Origin: Chitinibacter sp. FCG-7
GTDB taxonomy: Bacteria; Pseudomonadota; Gammaproteobacteria; Burkholderiales; Chitinibacteraceae
Assembly (NCBI RefSeq): GCF_040047665.1
Contig: NZ_CP157355.1
Location: forward strand, 372,001 to 436,000
Direction: 5' to 3'
Length of the DNA stretch: 64,000 bases
Part shown: in pieces, positions 28,040 through 37,103 of the stretch
How the letters are laid out: the number at the start of each line of letters is the position of its first letter
Numbering within the stretch: the stretch's first letter is position 1
Program-made: the position numbers and the translations under genes
The notes under the pieces: generated by a model
The model's database searches: none
What the model saw: the letters and a program-made list of their open reading frames with translations, nothing else
Told to the model about the DNA's origin: nothing

Positions 28040-29541
28040 ACAGTCAAAGCCCAAGTTGAAACTTGCCGCTGACTTTCAGACCAAGCAGAGGGCCGCCCCC
28101 CAGATTGAACACGGACAAAACCAAATTTCTGATACAAAGCAATCGCTTTGAGATTGTCATCTAAAACCGAAAGATATAAAATTGGCAACTTCATATTTAC
28201 AAATGCATATCGCAGAAGAAAACAAAATGCAGTTTCACCCAGCCCCCTATTTCTGGCATTTAAATCACCAATATAAATCCATGCTTCATAATCATCAGAT
28301 GCATCCATTTTTTTCAATCCACAATTTCCAATATGACAAGCATGATGATGAATTGCAAAAATATATTCTTTTCCACTCTTTAATTTAGAATCCCAATATA
28401 AATTATGCACACGTAAATCAAAAGGTGTTCTTACCACGAACTGTGACTGGACCAAAGGATCTTGGATAAAAGTGAATGTCTTCTCTATATGCTCTATGCC
28501 AAAATTTAGCAACTCTATACCCATTGAATCTGCCATGTGCGCAGTTCGCTCAGCAACAGGCAAAAATTCCAGTGGGCCTAATTCGCCAGCAAACCAGGAT
28601 TTTAATGCTGCTAGCCAATTACTTTCCATCAACTCTTCACTTCTACCTAAAAAATGCAAAGTATTAGCTTCAGACATTTGAAGCAGTGGTAAGTACTGAT
28701 TATCTGCAACAGCAACTACGATACTAGGCAGTTGCATAAAAATACGCTCGTACGTAGTAATCCCACCGGCCCCCAAAGCCACATCTGCTTGAGCCATCAA
28801 AGCAGCAACATTTTTTTCATCGACGTAAAGTTGAAAATTAGCATGATTTTGGCATAAAGCTTCGATTGCACATTTATCAGGATTTTTACTACTTAATAAA
28901 ACATCCACCTGGAGATGATTGAAGTGAATCGCCAATAATTGAAGTATTTTTATTGTCAAATTCTGTGGATCTGTACCTCCAAAAGAAACAAGAACTCGCT
29001 TTTTCTCTGGCACCTTGTCTCTGACAAGACCTATTTGAAAGAATTCTTCACGAAGTAAAACATACTGTTCACCAATAAATTTCCTACACCAAAATGGTGT
29101 CAGTTTTTTATATCTGGATTGAGCATCAATGAAGTAGTTTTGATCCAGTAAAAAATCTGAAACATGATCTCGGTCTGCCAAATCATCAATTACCAAAATT
29201 CGCTTTGCAATACCAGATGCCAATTGCTCCCAAGCCGCATCCAGTCGATAATGATCAACAACAACCCAATCAAAAGCAAGATTATCTCCCAATGCTAATA
29301 CCATGGCCTGAAAATCAGCTACTTGATTATAGCAAATCTGATCTATATCCTGATCGCAATCAAACAAAAAAGTCTGAAATCCATTTTGAATAATTTCAGA
29401 TCTTTGGTGCCCTTCGATATTGCGGCATGCAAAAAAAACTTCAGCTCCATCTTTTATCAGTCTATTCGCCAAAGTAAGGCAGCGAGACACATGCCCAACG
29501 CCTATTGCCAAAGAGGCATCAACGCGAAATAGTATACGCAT
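28036..29541 (-). CDS. pseG: PseG-PseH fusion: UDP-sugar hydrolase plus N-acetyltransferase
   Basis: A 501-residue two-domain enzyme. Residues about 1-345 match PseG (MRILFRVDASLAIGVGHVSR, VDHYRLDAAWE, VLVSFGGTDPQN, LGAGGITTYERI), which removes UDP from the altrose intermediate. Residues about 360-501 are a GNAT fold (HIGNCGLKKMD, YIGDLNARNRGLGETAFCFL, LSVLDDNLKAIALYQKFGF), matching PseH, the 4-N-acetyltransferase of the same pathway. PseH acts just before PseG, so the fusion joins consecutive steps. These are separate genes in Helicobacter and Campylobacter. Confidence 0.88.
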   Translation of the reverse strand: MRILFRVDASLAIGVGHVSRCLTLANRLIKDGAEVFFACRNIEGHQRSEIIQNGFQTFLFDCDQDIDQICYNQVADFQAMVLALGDNLAFDWVVVDHYRLDAAWEQLASGIAKRILVIDDLADRDHVSDFLLDQNYFIDAQSRYKKLTPFWCRKFIGEQYVLLREEFFQIGLVRDKVPEKKRVLVSFGGTDPQNLTIKILQLLAIHFNHLQVDVLLSSKNPDKCAIEALCQNHANFQLYVDEKNVAALMAQADVALGAGGITTYERIFMQLPSIVVAVADNQYLPLLQMSEANTLHFLGRSEELMESNWLAALKSWFAGELGPLEFLPVAERTAHMADSMGIELLNFGIEHIEKTFTFIQDPLVQSQFVVRTPFDLRVHNLYWDSKLKSGKEYIFAIHHHACHIGNCGLKKMDASDDYEAWIYIGDLNARNRGLGETAFCFLLRYAFVNMKLPILYLSVLDDNLKAIALYQKFGFVRVQSGGRPSAWSESQRQVSTWALTV

Positions 29542-29571
29542 TTGGCATTCTCAATTTTCTTAATGGCACAG

Positions 29572-30861
29572 TTAACGAATCTTAAACAAAGGTGTCAATG
29601 TTTTACAATTAAGCTGCGAGTGCAGATTTTTCTCTCTAATTGCCTTGTCAATTTTAGGCAGTACTACCTCATATACAGATAGTAAATAATCCAGATTTTC
29701 AGCAGTGTGCGCATAATTCAGATTATGCGTACCCAGCGTAAGAACACCCCTAGCTTGCATTTCTTGCATAAAGAAGGTTTTAATATCCCATTGAGTATAG
29801 GGATCCATATCTTTGAACAATAAGAAAGACCATACCGGATAACCAGACAAAGAGAGCCAAGATTCAAGTTTATGCCTATGAATCATCGTCTGCAAAGCAT
29901 CAAGCAATCGTTCTCCACGTTCTTTAATAATAGATAGAACTGGTTCTTTCTGTAGCTTTTCTAATGTTGCTTTCGCTGCAGCCAATGACAATGCTTCACC
30001 ACCGAAAGTAAAAGAGAAAAAAATCTCCTCCATTAATTGCATAATCTCGGCACGCCCGACAATAGCAGAAAGGGGAAAGCCGTTAGCAAGCCCTTTGCCA
30101 AAAGTTGCCAAATCCGGAGTAACTCCGAATAAAGTTTGGGCTCCGCCATTGTCAAATCGAAATCCGGTAATTGTTTCATCAAAAATCAGCAGGGCACCAT
30201 GTTGATGAGCCAGATTTTTGACCTCCGCCAAATAACCTTCCAAGGGTTGAATGACATTCATGGGCTCCAAAATAACGGCAGCGAATTCATGTTGGTGGCT
30301 ATTTAGCAGAACCTCTAATGCAGATGAATCATTGTATGGAAAAGGATGAGTCAATGACCGCACTTGCTCAGGTACGCCGAGTGAACGTGTTGTAGAGCCA
30401 ATATACCAATCTTGCCATCCATGATAACCACATACTGCAACACGGTCCCTGCCGGTATAAGCACGAGCGAGCCGTATCGCCCCTGCGGTCGCATCAGAGC
30501 CATTTTTGCCAAACCGAACTCGTTCTGCACATGGAACCATAGCGCAAATACGCTCAGCAACTTCAATTTCAATTGGATGCGGTAAGCTAAAAATGACTCC
30601 ATCATTTAATTGATCTTGAACCGCTCGTGTAACATCAGGATCGGAATATCCGAGTGTAATCGAGGCCAGTGCACTGATCATGTCTAAATATTTGTTGCCA
30701 TCAACATCCCAGACATAACATCCTTGACCTTTTGTCAGAAAAAATGGAGATACTCCAATAGGGTACTGGGTTTTACTTTTGCTAAAAGTTTGCGAGCCCA
30801 AAGGGATACTTTTTAATGCCCTTTCCAGCATTTCTTCAGAACAGTGGTAGCGTTCAGACAT
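29572..30861 (-). CDS. Class III PLP aminotransferase (glutamate-1-semialdehyde aminotransferase-like)
   Basis: A 429-residue PLP-dependent enzyme. Visible blocks are YVWDVDGNKYLDMISALASITLG, the FDETITGFRF PLP-ring contact (about 208-217) and the Schiff-base lysine in ATFGKGLANGFPLSA (about 232-246). The same subfamily occurs in other flagellin glycosylation islands, where it is not the heme enzyme HemL. Substrate is unknown; a nucleotide sugar or an acyl precursor is possible. It is one base from the spsF-like gene. Confidence 0.8.
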   Translation of the reverse strand: MSERYHCSEEMLERALKSIPLGSQTFSKSKTQYPIGVSPFFLTKGQGCYVWDVDGNKYLDMISALASITLGYSDPDVTRAVQDQLNDGVIFSLPHPIEIEVAERICAMVPCAERVRFGKNGSDATAGAIRLARAYTGRDRVAVCGYHGWQDWYIGSTTRSLGVPEQVRSLTHPFPYNDSSALEVLLNSHQHEFAAVILEPMNVIQPLEGYLAEVKNLAHQHGALLIFDETITGFRFDNGGAQTLFGVTPDLATFGKGLANGFPLSAIVGRAEIMQLMEEIFFSFTFGGEALSLAAAKATLEKLQKEPVLSIIKERGERLLDALQTMIHRHKLESWLSLSGYPVWSFLLFKDMDPYTQWDIKTFFMQEMQARGVLTLGTHNLNYAHTAENLDYLLSVYEVVLPKIDKAIREKNLHSQLNCKTLTPLFKIR

Positions 30862-30862
30862 T

Positions 30863-31636
30863 TTAATGGGTCTCTGTTTTTGTAGTGAGCTTATCCAGCT
30901 CGAGTGATTTTAAATATCCCTGATTTCTAGTTTTAGCGCAGTTAATTTGGGATAACTCAGGCTCTCTATTGAGCAAGTCAACAATATCATGCCGATTGAA
31001 ATCCGATTTGACCGGATAAAGTTTTTTATATATCTGTGTAACAAACTCAAAATCATCGGCATCATCAACAGTCCAGCGCATCGCTGAGCGATCAATTTTG
31101 TCGGTATAACTTCCCAAACAAAAACGCTGATTCTGCTGATAAAAAAACGATGTCACATGTTCACGCTGTGAAGGCAAATCCGCTTCTTGCCAAGCTAATT
31201 TCAATAGCTCAGCACGAAATATTTCAGCGTCCAAGCCATCTGGGAATGTCGGCTCTAATGCCGTACTTGCATAATCAAAATGACCATTAAGATAAAACTC
31301 GATCAGCCCATCTATGAGTTCTGGATCACATAGAGGACAGTCTGCAGTCAATCTGACAATATGTTGTGTCGGATATTGCTGAGATGCTTGATAAAAACGA
31401 TCCAGAACATCAGCTAAATCACCCTGAAAACACATAACACCTAAGTGGCGGCATAAATCAACAATAGGCAAATCATCCGATTGATTGCTTGTCGCAACTA
31501 ATAATTGGTCAATTCTCTTACATCGTAGCAGTCGCTCTAACTGATGCTCCAGCATAGGGCACCCTAGCAAAGGGAGCATTACCTTTCCGGGTAAGCGAGT
31601 AGAAGACATTCTTGCTTGAACAATACCTAAAATCAT
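30863..31636 (-). CDS. SpsF-type cytidylyltransferase-like protein
   Basis: A 257-residue nucleotidyltransferase of the SpsF family: MILGIVQARMSSTRLPGKVM at the N-terminus, VATSNQSDDLPIVD, RLTADCPLCDPELID and MRWTVDDADDFE. In Bacillus, spsF accompanies spsE (a PseI relative) and spsG (a PseG relative). No classical PseF (N-terminus with IPARGGSKRI) is visible in the window. This protein is therefore the candidate for making CMP-pseudaminic acid (inference). Confidence 0.8.
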   Translation of the reverse strand: MILGIVQARMSSTRLPGKVMLPLLGCPMLEHQLERLLRCKRIDQLLVATSNQSDDLPIVDLCRHLGVMCFQGDLADVLDRFYQASQQYPTQHIVRLTADCPLCDPELIDGLIEFYLNGHFDYASTALEPTFPDGLDAEIFRAELLKLAWQEADLPSQREHVTSFFYQQNQRFCLGSYTDKIDRSAMRWTVDDADDFEFVTQIYKKLYPVKSDFNRHDIVDLLNREPELSQINCAKTRNQGYLKSLELDKLTTKTETH

Positions 31637-31637
31637 T

Positions 31638-32300
31638 TTATGCGCTCGCTATTAAAGGCCATCCCTGCTCAAGCGATTTGTGTAGCACCCATGCAGCAAC
31701 CCTTTCATTCTGATCTAAATGAAAAGATTCATCGTAATGCGAAAATGCATGCTTTTCAACTTCAGCATACTGAGGAAAAGCGAGGAATAAGGATGCATAA
31801 TTCATTTTATAGCTATAAATTCCTGATCTATGAACATATGGGCGGCGATGTTGAGTTACAGGATCAAAATCTACAACACCAATAAAACCACCATCTTTTA
31901 ATACCCGATCTGCTTCAGCAATTACCTGGCATAATAAGGAACGATCAATCAGGTACAAGCAAAATCCAAAGAAAAGAAAGTCAACACTTGCATCTGCCAG
32001 AGGGAGTTTTTCTGCAGTTCCCTGATAGAAACTAATGGTTGGATACTTTGCTTGACCATCAGCAATTGCCAGAGCAGAAGGCTCTAATGCTGAAGCTTTA
32101 CAATTCTTTCTTTCCGTCAGCATTGCCAAATGCAAACCATTACCTGAGCCCACTTCCAAAACATGATCTGATATTTTTACATACTTGGAAAACAGATTAA
32201 CAAATTCAGGCTTATCATTTTTCTCATATTTTTTTTCATTTCTAAGGAAAAACTGATCACCTTCTTCAAAAAATGCTTCTTTCTGCGGCGTTAGCTTCAT
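31638..32300 (-). CDS. SAM-dependent methyltransferase in the glycan cluster
   Basis: A 220-residue class I methyltransferase: motif I HVLEVGSGNGLHLAML (about 47-62), ALEPSALAIADGQ, LPLADASVDFLFFGFCLYL and a YVHRSGIYSYKMNYASLFL C-terminal segment. The ATG at 32300 (MKLTPQKEAFF) has a GGAAG site; the frame stays open further upstream but inside the reductase gene. Substrate unknown; flagellar sugar modification is inferred from position. Confidence 0.82.
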   Translation of the reverse strand: MKLTPQKEAFFEEGDQFFLRNEKKYEKNDKPEFVNLFSKYVKISDHVLEVGSGNGLHLAMLTERKNCKASALEPSALAIADGQAKYPTISFYQGTAEKLPLADASVDFLFFGFCLYLIDRSLLCQVIAEADRVLKDGGFIGVVDFDPVTQHRRPYVHRSGIYSYKMNYASLFLAFPQYAEVEKHAFSHYDESFHLDQNERVAAWVLHKSLEQGWPLIASA

Positions 32301-33167
32301 GATTGCTTCCATTTTGATGGATCTAAAATATCTGCATCTTGTTCTGACCAACTGGCAAAATCATCAAGATAGTGCGCTTGATGCCACGCCTGAATAATTT
32401 CATTTAATTGCATCGCACTAGTTATGCCAATCACGATAGCCTCCAATTCGGAAATTGCTTGAACAAAGCCCATTAAAAATGCCAGTCTGGTAGTGTTTGA
32501 TTGCCTTGCATACTTATCTAGTGTCACTAGCTTTTCACTTAAGGCAAGTGCAAATGCAGGTAGTTCATTTGGTAGTGCAAGTAGCAAACCTTGCAAGAAA
32601 ATTGATCTGGCATGCAGTGCAATATTTTCCCTCGACATTTCAGCAATCATTCCGCTTGTTAAGAATCGCTGATCAAATAAACTCACTGGAAACTGGATCA
32701 GATTTGGTGAATACGTTTCGAGTAATTGCTTTGTTTGCTCGACTGTATAAACAGAAAAGCCGATTCTTTTCACCTTCCCCTGCCTTTTTAGACTCTAGCA
32801 AAGCAGACCATAAATCAATACCTTCAGGCCTGAGTAAATCATCCGCTTTATGCACAAGTAACGAATCTAGAGTAGTACATTTTAAATTAGTCAAACTGGC
32901 ATCTAGGGATTGATCAAACCAGCCTTGGGTCAGACCTGATTCTGGCAGAGCTGGAATTTTACTTACAATATTAAACTGCGAGCCCAATTTTGATCTACCA
33001 ATTACTTTTTCGGCATCACCATAGTTTGCCGCAGTATCAATATAATTAATCCGATTTTCTCTGGCTAACGCTAATATCTCATCGACAATTGCAGGCTGAA
33101 CCTTCCCTGACACATTAGTCAGACCATAATTCATGCCAAACTGGGCAGTTCCAATTGCGAGCCTCAT
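32297..33167 (-). pseudogene. Aldo/keto reductase, split by a frameshift
   Basis: The N-terminal frame (from the ATG at 33167) reads MRLAIGTAQFGMNYGLTN, YIDTAANYGDAEKVIG and LVHKADDL, typical of the AKR family with the catalytic Asp-Tyr pair. It leaves the family pattern after LLESKKAG. The C-terminal frame (from about 32773) continues RIGFSVYTVEQTKQLLE and NLIQFPVSLFDQRF. The junction is a GGGG run (plus-strand C at 32777-32780). Removing one G gives KAGKVKRIGFSVY. The gene lies in the pse cluster between pseC and a methyltransferase. It may be inactive, variable or a sequence error. Confidence 0.82.
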
Positions 33168-34321
33168 TCAATCTCCAATACTTCAAGCAAACTTTGGATC
33201 ACATAGTCCTGATTACATAAAGACAGATCAGCAAAAAGCGGCAAAGTAATGGCCGATCTGTAATAGCTTTCAGCACAAGGGAAATCACCTTCGTTAAAGC
33301 CTTGATTGCGGTAAAAGGGTTGCAAATGGACAGGCAGATAATGAACGTTCACGCCAATCCCTCTTAACCGCATTGCGTCAAACACTCTCTTCCTTTCTTT
33401 TTCATTTCTTAGATTTATGCAAAAAAGGTGCCATGCTGATTCAACACTATACTTTGGCAGTTGAATTAAATCCTTCGGGAGTTTCTGAAGGTAATATTGC
33501 ACTTTGTCTCGACGCAAACTGCAAAATTCCTTTAAACGGCTTATTTGGTTAACGCCTAAGGCCGCCTGCAAATCGGTCATTCGATAGTTAAAACCCAACT
33601 CCAACTGCTGATAATACCAATCTCCCTCCGATGTTTGAGTCATTTCATCTGGATTTCGTGTAATACCATGACTTCTTAAGCGTAATAATCGTCGATAAAA
33701 TGCTTCATCATTGGTCGTAATGACGCCCCCCTCACCTGTAGTGACAATCTTTACCGGATGGAAACTGAATACAGTTGCTTGGCTATAATGACATCCGCCA
33801 ACAGGCTGGTCTTGATAGCTGGCACCGATGGCATGCGCGGCATCTTCAAGCACTCGAAAACCATAGCGTTGCGCCAATTGAGCAATCGCAGCCATATCAC
33901 AGCTCAAGCCGGCAAAATGCACCGGAATCAGCAAAGTAGGTAAAGTACCCATAAGTTCAGCTTGTGCCAGTTTCTGCTCAAGGGCTTCAATGCTGATATT
34001 GCGGGTATATCGGTCTATATCAACAAAATCAATGGCTGCACCGCAATACATTGCACAATTTGCACTGGCGACAAAGGTATTTGGTGAAGTCCAGACCCGA
34101 TCACCCGGGCCGATTCCCAGCGCCAGACATGCCAAATGCAGGCCCGCCGTCGCGCTCGACAACGCAACGGCATACTTGGCTCCGGCAGCTTGTGCTACCG
34201 CGTTTTCAAAACATTCAATCATCGGCCCCTGTGTAAGCCAATCGGATTGTAATACGCGAACAACTGCAGCAATATCTGCTTCGTTAATCGATTGCCGACC
34301 ATAAGGGATATAGCTATCCAT
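33164..34321 (-). CDS. pseC: UDP-4-amino-4,6-dideoxy-L-AltNAc transaminase
   Basis: A 385-residue DegT/DnrJ/EryC1 PLP aminotransferase that converts the PseB product to the 4-amino sugar. The N-terminal IPYGRQSINEADIAAVVRVL block, VDIDRYTRNISIEALEQKL, the EDAAHAIGASYQ motif and the PLP-lysine segment FSFHPVKIVTTGEGG are all present. The start overlaps the end of pseB by 8 bp. The run of six C at 33726-33731 falls in this gene and is in frame. Confidence 0.93.
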   Translation of the reverse strand: MDSYIPYGRQSINEADIAAVVRVLQSDWLTQGPMIECFENAVAQAAGAKYAVALSSATAGLHLACLALGIGPGDRVWTSPNTFVASANCAMYCGAAIDFVDIDRYTRNISIEALEQKLAQAELMGTLPTLLIPVHFAGLSCDMAAIAQLAQRYGFRVLEDAAHAIGASYQDQPVGGCHYSQATVFSFHPVKIVTTGEGGVITTNDEAFYRRLLRLRSHGITRNPDEMTQTSEGDWYYQQLELGFNYRMTDLQAALGVNQISRLKEFCSLRRDKVQYYLQKLPKDLIQLPKYSVESAWHLFCINLRNEKERKRVFDAMRLRGIGVNVHYLPVHLQPFYRNQGFNEGDFPCAESYYRSAITLPLFADLSLCNQDYVIQSLLEVLEIE

Positions 34322-35312
34322 TGTATTTCTGATCCATATCGATTAATTCATCAATTGATAAATACCACTTATTATTGTCCGAGGTATATTTCGCACCTTC
34401 CGTCATCGCGACGCCGATCTCACCAAGAGCATTTTTTGAATAATCATTTTCAACGACAAATCGAATCGAAGGTGTAATTACATAATGGTCATCAAATTCC
34501 AGCGTATGCAAGCTGTCGTCGCGTGAAATCATCATTTCATGCAGTTTTTCACCCGGGCGTATACCAATTATTTTTTGCGGTCTATCTGGTGCCATTGCCG
34601 TTGCCAGATCAGTAATTCGGATTGATGGAATTTTTGGTACAAACAGTTCACCACCATACATACGGGCAAAGCAATTCAAAACAAAATCGACGCCATCTTG
34701 TAATTCAATCCAGAACCTTGTCATTCTGGAATCGGTAATTGGCAAATACGCAGCATCTTCTGCGATTAGTTTGCGAAAAAATGGAATCACTGAGCCACGT
34801 GAGCCAATTACATTGCCATAGCGCACCACGGCAAAACGCGTCGGATGATGGCCTGTCATATTATTTGCGGCGACAAATAATTTATCCGACAATAGTTTAG
34901 TTGCACCATATAAATTGACAGGGCTGGACGCTTTGTCTGTTGAAAGGGCAATAACTCTTTTTACCCCATTTTCAATCGCTGCGTTAATGACGTTTTCAGC
35001 ACCATTCACATTAGTGCGGATACATTCGGTGGGATTGTATTCCGCTGCGGGCACTTGCTTGAGCGCGGCAGCATGTACGACATAATCAATTCCCCGCATG
35101 GCCTGCTTTAAACGATCTGCATCACGAACATCGCCGAGAAAATATCGCATGCACGGCGCATTGAACTCCTGCTGCATTTCAAACTGTTTCAACTCATCCC
35201 GGGAAAACACCACCACTCTGGCGGGCTGATATTTTGCCAGTAAAGTACGGATGAACTGTTTGCCAAATGAGCCAGTTCCGCCCGTAATTAATAGGGATTT
35301 GCCATTAAACAT
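34314..35312 (-). CDS. pseB: UDP-N-acetylglucosamine 4,6-dehydratase (inverting)
   Basis: A 332-residue SDR enzyme that performs the first pseudaminic-acid step: dehydration and C5 inversion of UDP-GlcNAc. The NADP-binding GGTGSFGKQF motif, HAAALKQVPAAEYNP, the catalytic block STDKASSPVNLYGATKLLSD and the RYGNVIGSRGSVIP region are typical of PseB/FlaA1. The ATG at 35312 (MFNGKSLL) has a GGAAAAC site; the frame extends to 35342 without similarity. First gene of the 12-gene minus-strand glycan cluster. Confidence 0.95.
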   Translation of the reverse strand: MFNGKSLLITGGTGSFGKQFIRTLLAKYQPARVVVFSRDELKQFEMQQEFNAPCMRYFLGDVRDADRLKQAMRGIDYVVHAAALKQVPAAEYNPTECIRTNVNGAENVINAAIENGVKRVIALSTDKASSPVNLYGATKLLSDKLFVAANNMTGHHPTRFAVVRYGNVIGSRGSVIPFFRKLIAEDAAYLPITDSRMTRFWIELQDGVDFVLNCFARMYGGELFVPKIPSIRITDLATAMAPDRPQKIIGIRPGEKLHEMMISRDDSLHTLEFDDHYVITPSIRFVVENDYSKNALGEIGVAMTEGAKYTSDNNKWYLSIDELIDMDQKYNG

Positions 35313-35654
35313 GCGTGTTTTCCATCTGTGCGGGTTAATCAAGGCAAGCTCATTATCTTATGCAAATGAGCAGACTGAGGCTAGCCACAATAAGCAAGTG
35401 TTTCAACAAGACAGCAATTTTAGCTTACGCTAGCTACAGCATCTGGCAACTTGGCTCAGATCATCAAATTGCGGCGATCATCAGATCGCTATACATAGTC
35501 AACGTATAGCCTTCCAAGCCCTATGAATATTAGTGTACCCAAATATACCCCAAGTCGATCAATCAGACTATGCGCGCGCCTGCATCAGTTACTGACAATC
35601 TATTCAATGTCGGTTTAAAATATCCGACTAATTTACTCAACTTTAAAGATTGCC
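35313..35654. other. Divergent intergenic region between pseB and selO
   Basis: No ORF of note. It should hold the pse-cluster promoter (minus) and the selO promoter (plus). An isolated GTACCCAAATATACCCC stretch near 35534-35550 resembles the right arms of the GGTATA palindrome family seen elsewhere. Confidence 0.6.
35592..35621 (+). promoter_or_regulatory. Predicted sigma-70 promoter of selO
   Basis: CTGACA (35592-35597), an 18-base spacer and TAAAAT (35616-35621); each box matches 5 of 6 consensus bases. It ends 33 bp before the selO ATG. Confidence 0.55.
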
Positions 35655-37103
35655 ATGGCTTTTACACTTGCCCAGTTGCCGCTGTCTCCGCGCTTTAGCC
35701 TGCTGCATTCACGCTTCTGGATCGAGACTTTGCCGACGCCAATGCCTGCGCCGCACACTGTGGCGCTCAATCACGCTCTGGCTGAGGAGCTGGGTCTGGT
35801 ATTTGGGGACGATGCTGCTGATTTTTTGCTGGGCAATCGCTTGCCGCAAGATAGCCAGCCTCTGGCCAGCGTGTATTCCGGCCATCAGTTTGGCGTGAAT
35901 GTGCCCCAGCTGGGCGATGGTCGTGCCCTGCTGATTGCCGAGTTTTGTGGCCTCGATGGCGCACACTGGGAAATGCAGCTCAAAGGCGCGGGCCCGACGC
36001 CCTTTTCGCGTCGTGGCGATGGTCGGGCAGTATTGCGCTCTAGCATCAGAGAATACCTGGCCTCCGAGGCATTACACCACCTAGGTATTCCCACTACCCG
36101 TGCATTGGCGATTGCCGGCTCGCCGCAAGCCGTCTGGCGTGAAACCCGCGAGACGGCGGCGGTGGTGACACGGCTGGCACCGACTTTTGTCCGCTTTGGG
36201 CATTTTGAATATTTCTTCTATCAAGGCGAGCCTGAACGGGTACGCGAGCTGGCCGATTGGGTGATTGCACACCATTACCCGCAATGTCGAGATGCCAGCA
36301 ATCCCTATCTGGCGATGCTGGAGCAAGTCATCAGCCGCACTACCACGCTGATTGCCCACTGGCAGGCGGTGGGGTTTTGTCATGGCGTGATGAATACCGA
36401 CAATATGTCTATTCTTGGGCTTACATTAGATTACGGCCCTTACGGTTTTTTGGATGGTTTCGATGCTGGGCATATATGCAACCACTCCGATGAAAATGGC
36501 CGTTACGCCTATAATCAACAACCACAAATAGGGCTATGGAATTTACACTGTCTTGCTCAATCATTACTACCATTGATTGAAAAAGATGCGTTACTAGCTG
36601 CACTCAGCAAATACCAAGAACTGTTTGAAGTCGCCTTTTCCGAACAACTACGCGCCAAACTGGGTTTTGCTGAATGGATTGAGGATGACTGGACGTTGGT
36701 GACTGATTTGTTTGAATTGATGCAGACCACGCACACCGATTGGACAATTTTTTGGCGCACCCTATCACACTGGGTTCTGCAGCGTAACGATGGAGAACTG
36801 AGCGATTTTTTTGCCGATAGAATGGCTTTTTTACAGTGGTTGCAGCGGTATAAACAGCGTACAGTCGATGACGTTACAGACGAAGAGCGTAGCAAAAAAA
36901 TGCTCACCACCAACCCGAAATACATCCTGCGCAATTATCTTGTCGAGATAGCAATTCAACGTGCACAGGCTGGAGATTTTTCTGAAATTGAGCGTCTCCA
37001 GCAATGTTTAACCCACCCTTTTGACGAACAACCAGAACATGAAAACTACGCAAAACTACCGCCGAATTGGGCGTCAGAGCTGTCAGTTAGTTGTTCTTCA
37101 TAG
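35655..37103 (+). CDS. selO: Protein adenylyltransferase SelO, chimeric (chromosomal 5' half, element-borne 3' half)
   Basis: A 482-residue full-length pseudokinase-fold AMPylase (YdiU/SelO), which transfers AMP to protein Ser/Thr/Tyr side chains. Lys110 (MQLKGAG), the HGVMNTDN catalytic loop (His243-Asn250, catalytic Asp249), the metal Asp259 (LDYGPYGFLDGFD) and the C-terminal SCSS with its conserved Cys are intact. The sequence up to 36397 is the resident gene. From the 12-bp core at 36398-36409 onward it belongs to the integrated element and is more AT-rich. By hand alignment that 3' half is about 73% identical in protein to the stranded resident copy at 44051-44756. The chimera appears functional. 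Confidence 0.93.
   Translation: MAFTLAQLPLSPRFSLLHSRFWIETLPTPMPAPHTVALNHALAEELGLVFGDDAADFLLGNRLPQDSQPLASVYSGHQFGVNVPQLGDGRALLIAEFCGLDGAHWEMQLKGAGPTPFSRRGDGRAVLRSSIREYLASEALHHLGIPTTRALAIAGSPQAVWRETRETAAVVTRLAPTFVRFGHFEYFFYQGEPERVRELADWVIAHHYPQCRDASNPYLAMLEQVISRTTTLIAHWQAVGFCHGVMNTDNMSILGLTLDYGPYGFLDGFDAGHICNHSDENGRYAYNQQPQIGLWNLHCLAQSLLPLIEKDALLAALSKYQELFEVAFSEQLRAKLGFAEWIEDDWTLVTDLFELMQTTHTDWTIFWRTLSHWVLQRNDGELSDFFADRMAFLQWLQRYKQRTVDDVTDEERSKKMLTTNPKYILRNYLVEIAIQRAQAGDFSEIERLQQCLTHPFDEQPEHENYAKLPPNWASELSVSCSS
36398..36409 (+). other. attL core within selO
   Basis: CGACAATATGTC, part of the codons for T-D-N-M-S in the SelO active-site loop. It is identical to the core at 44051-44062. The outer bases differ on both sides (C versus G before, T versus G after), which limits the crossover to this stretch or the adjoining ATGAATA. 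The core contains the imperfect palindrome GACAATATGTC. Confidence 0.82.
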
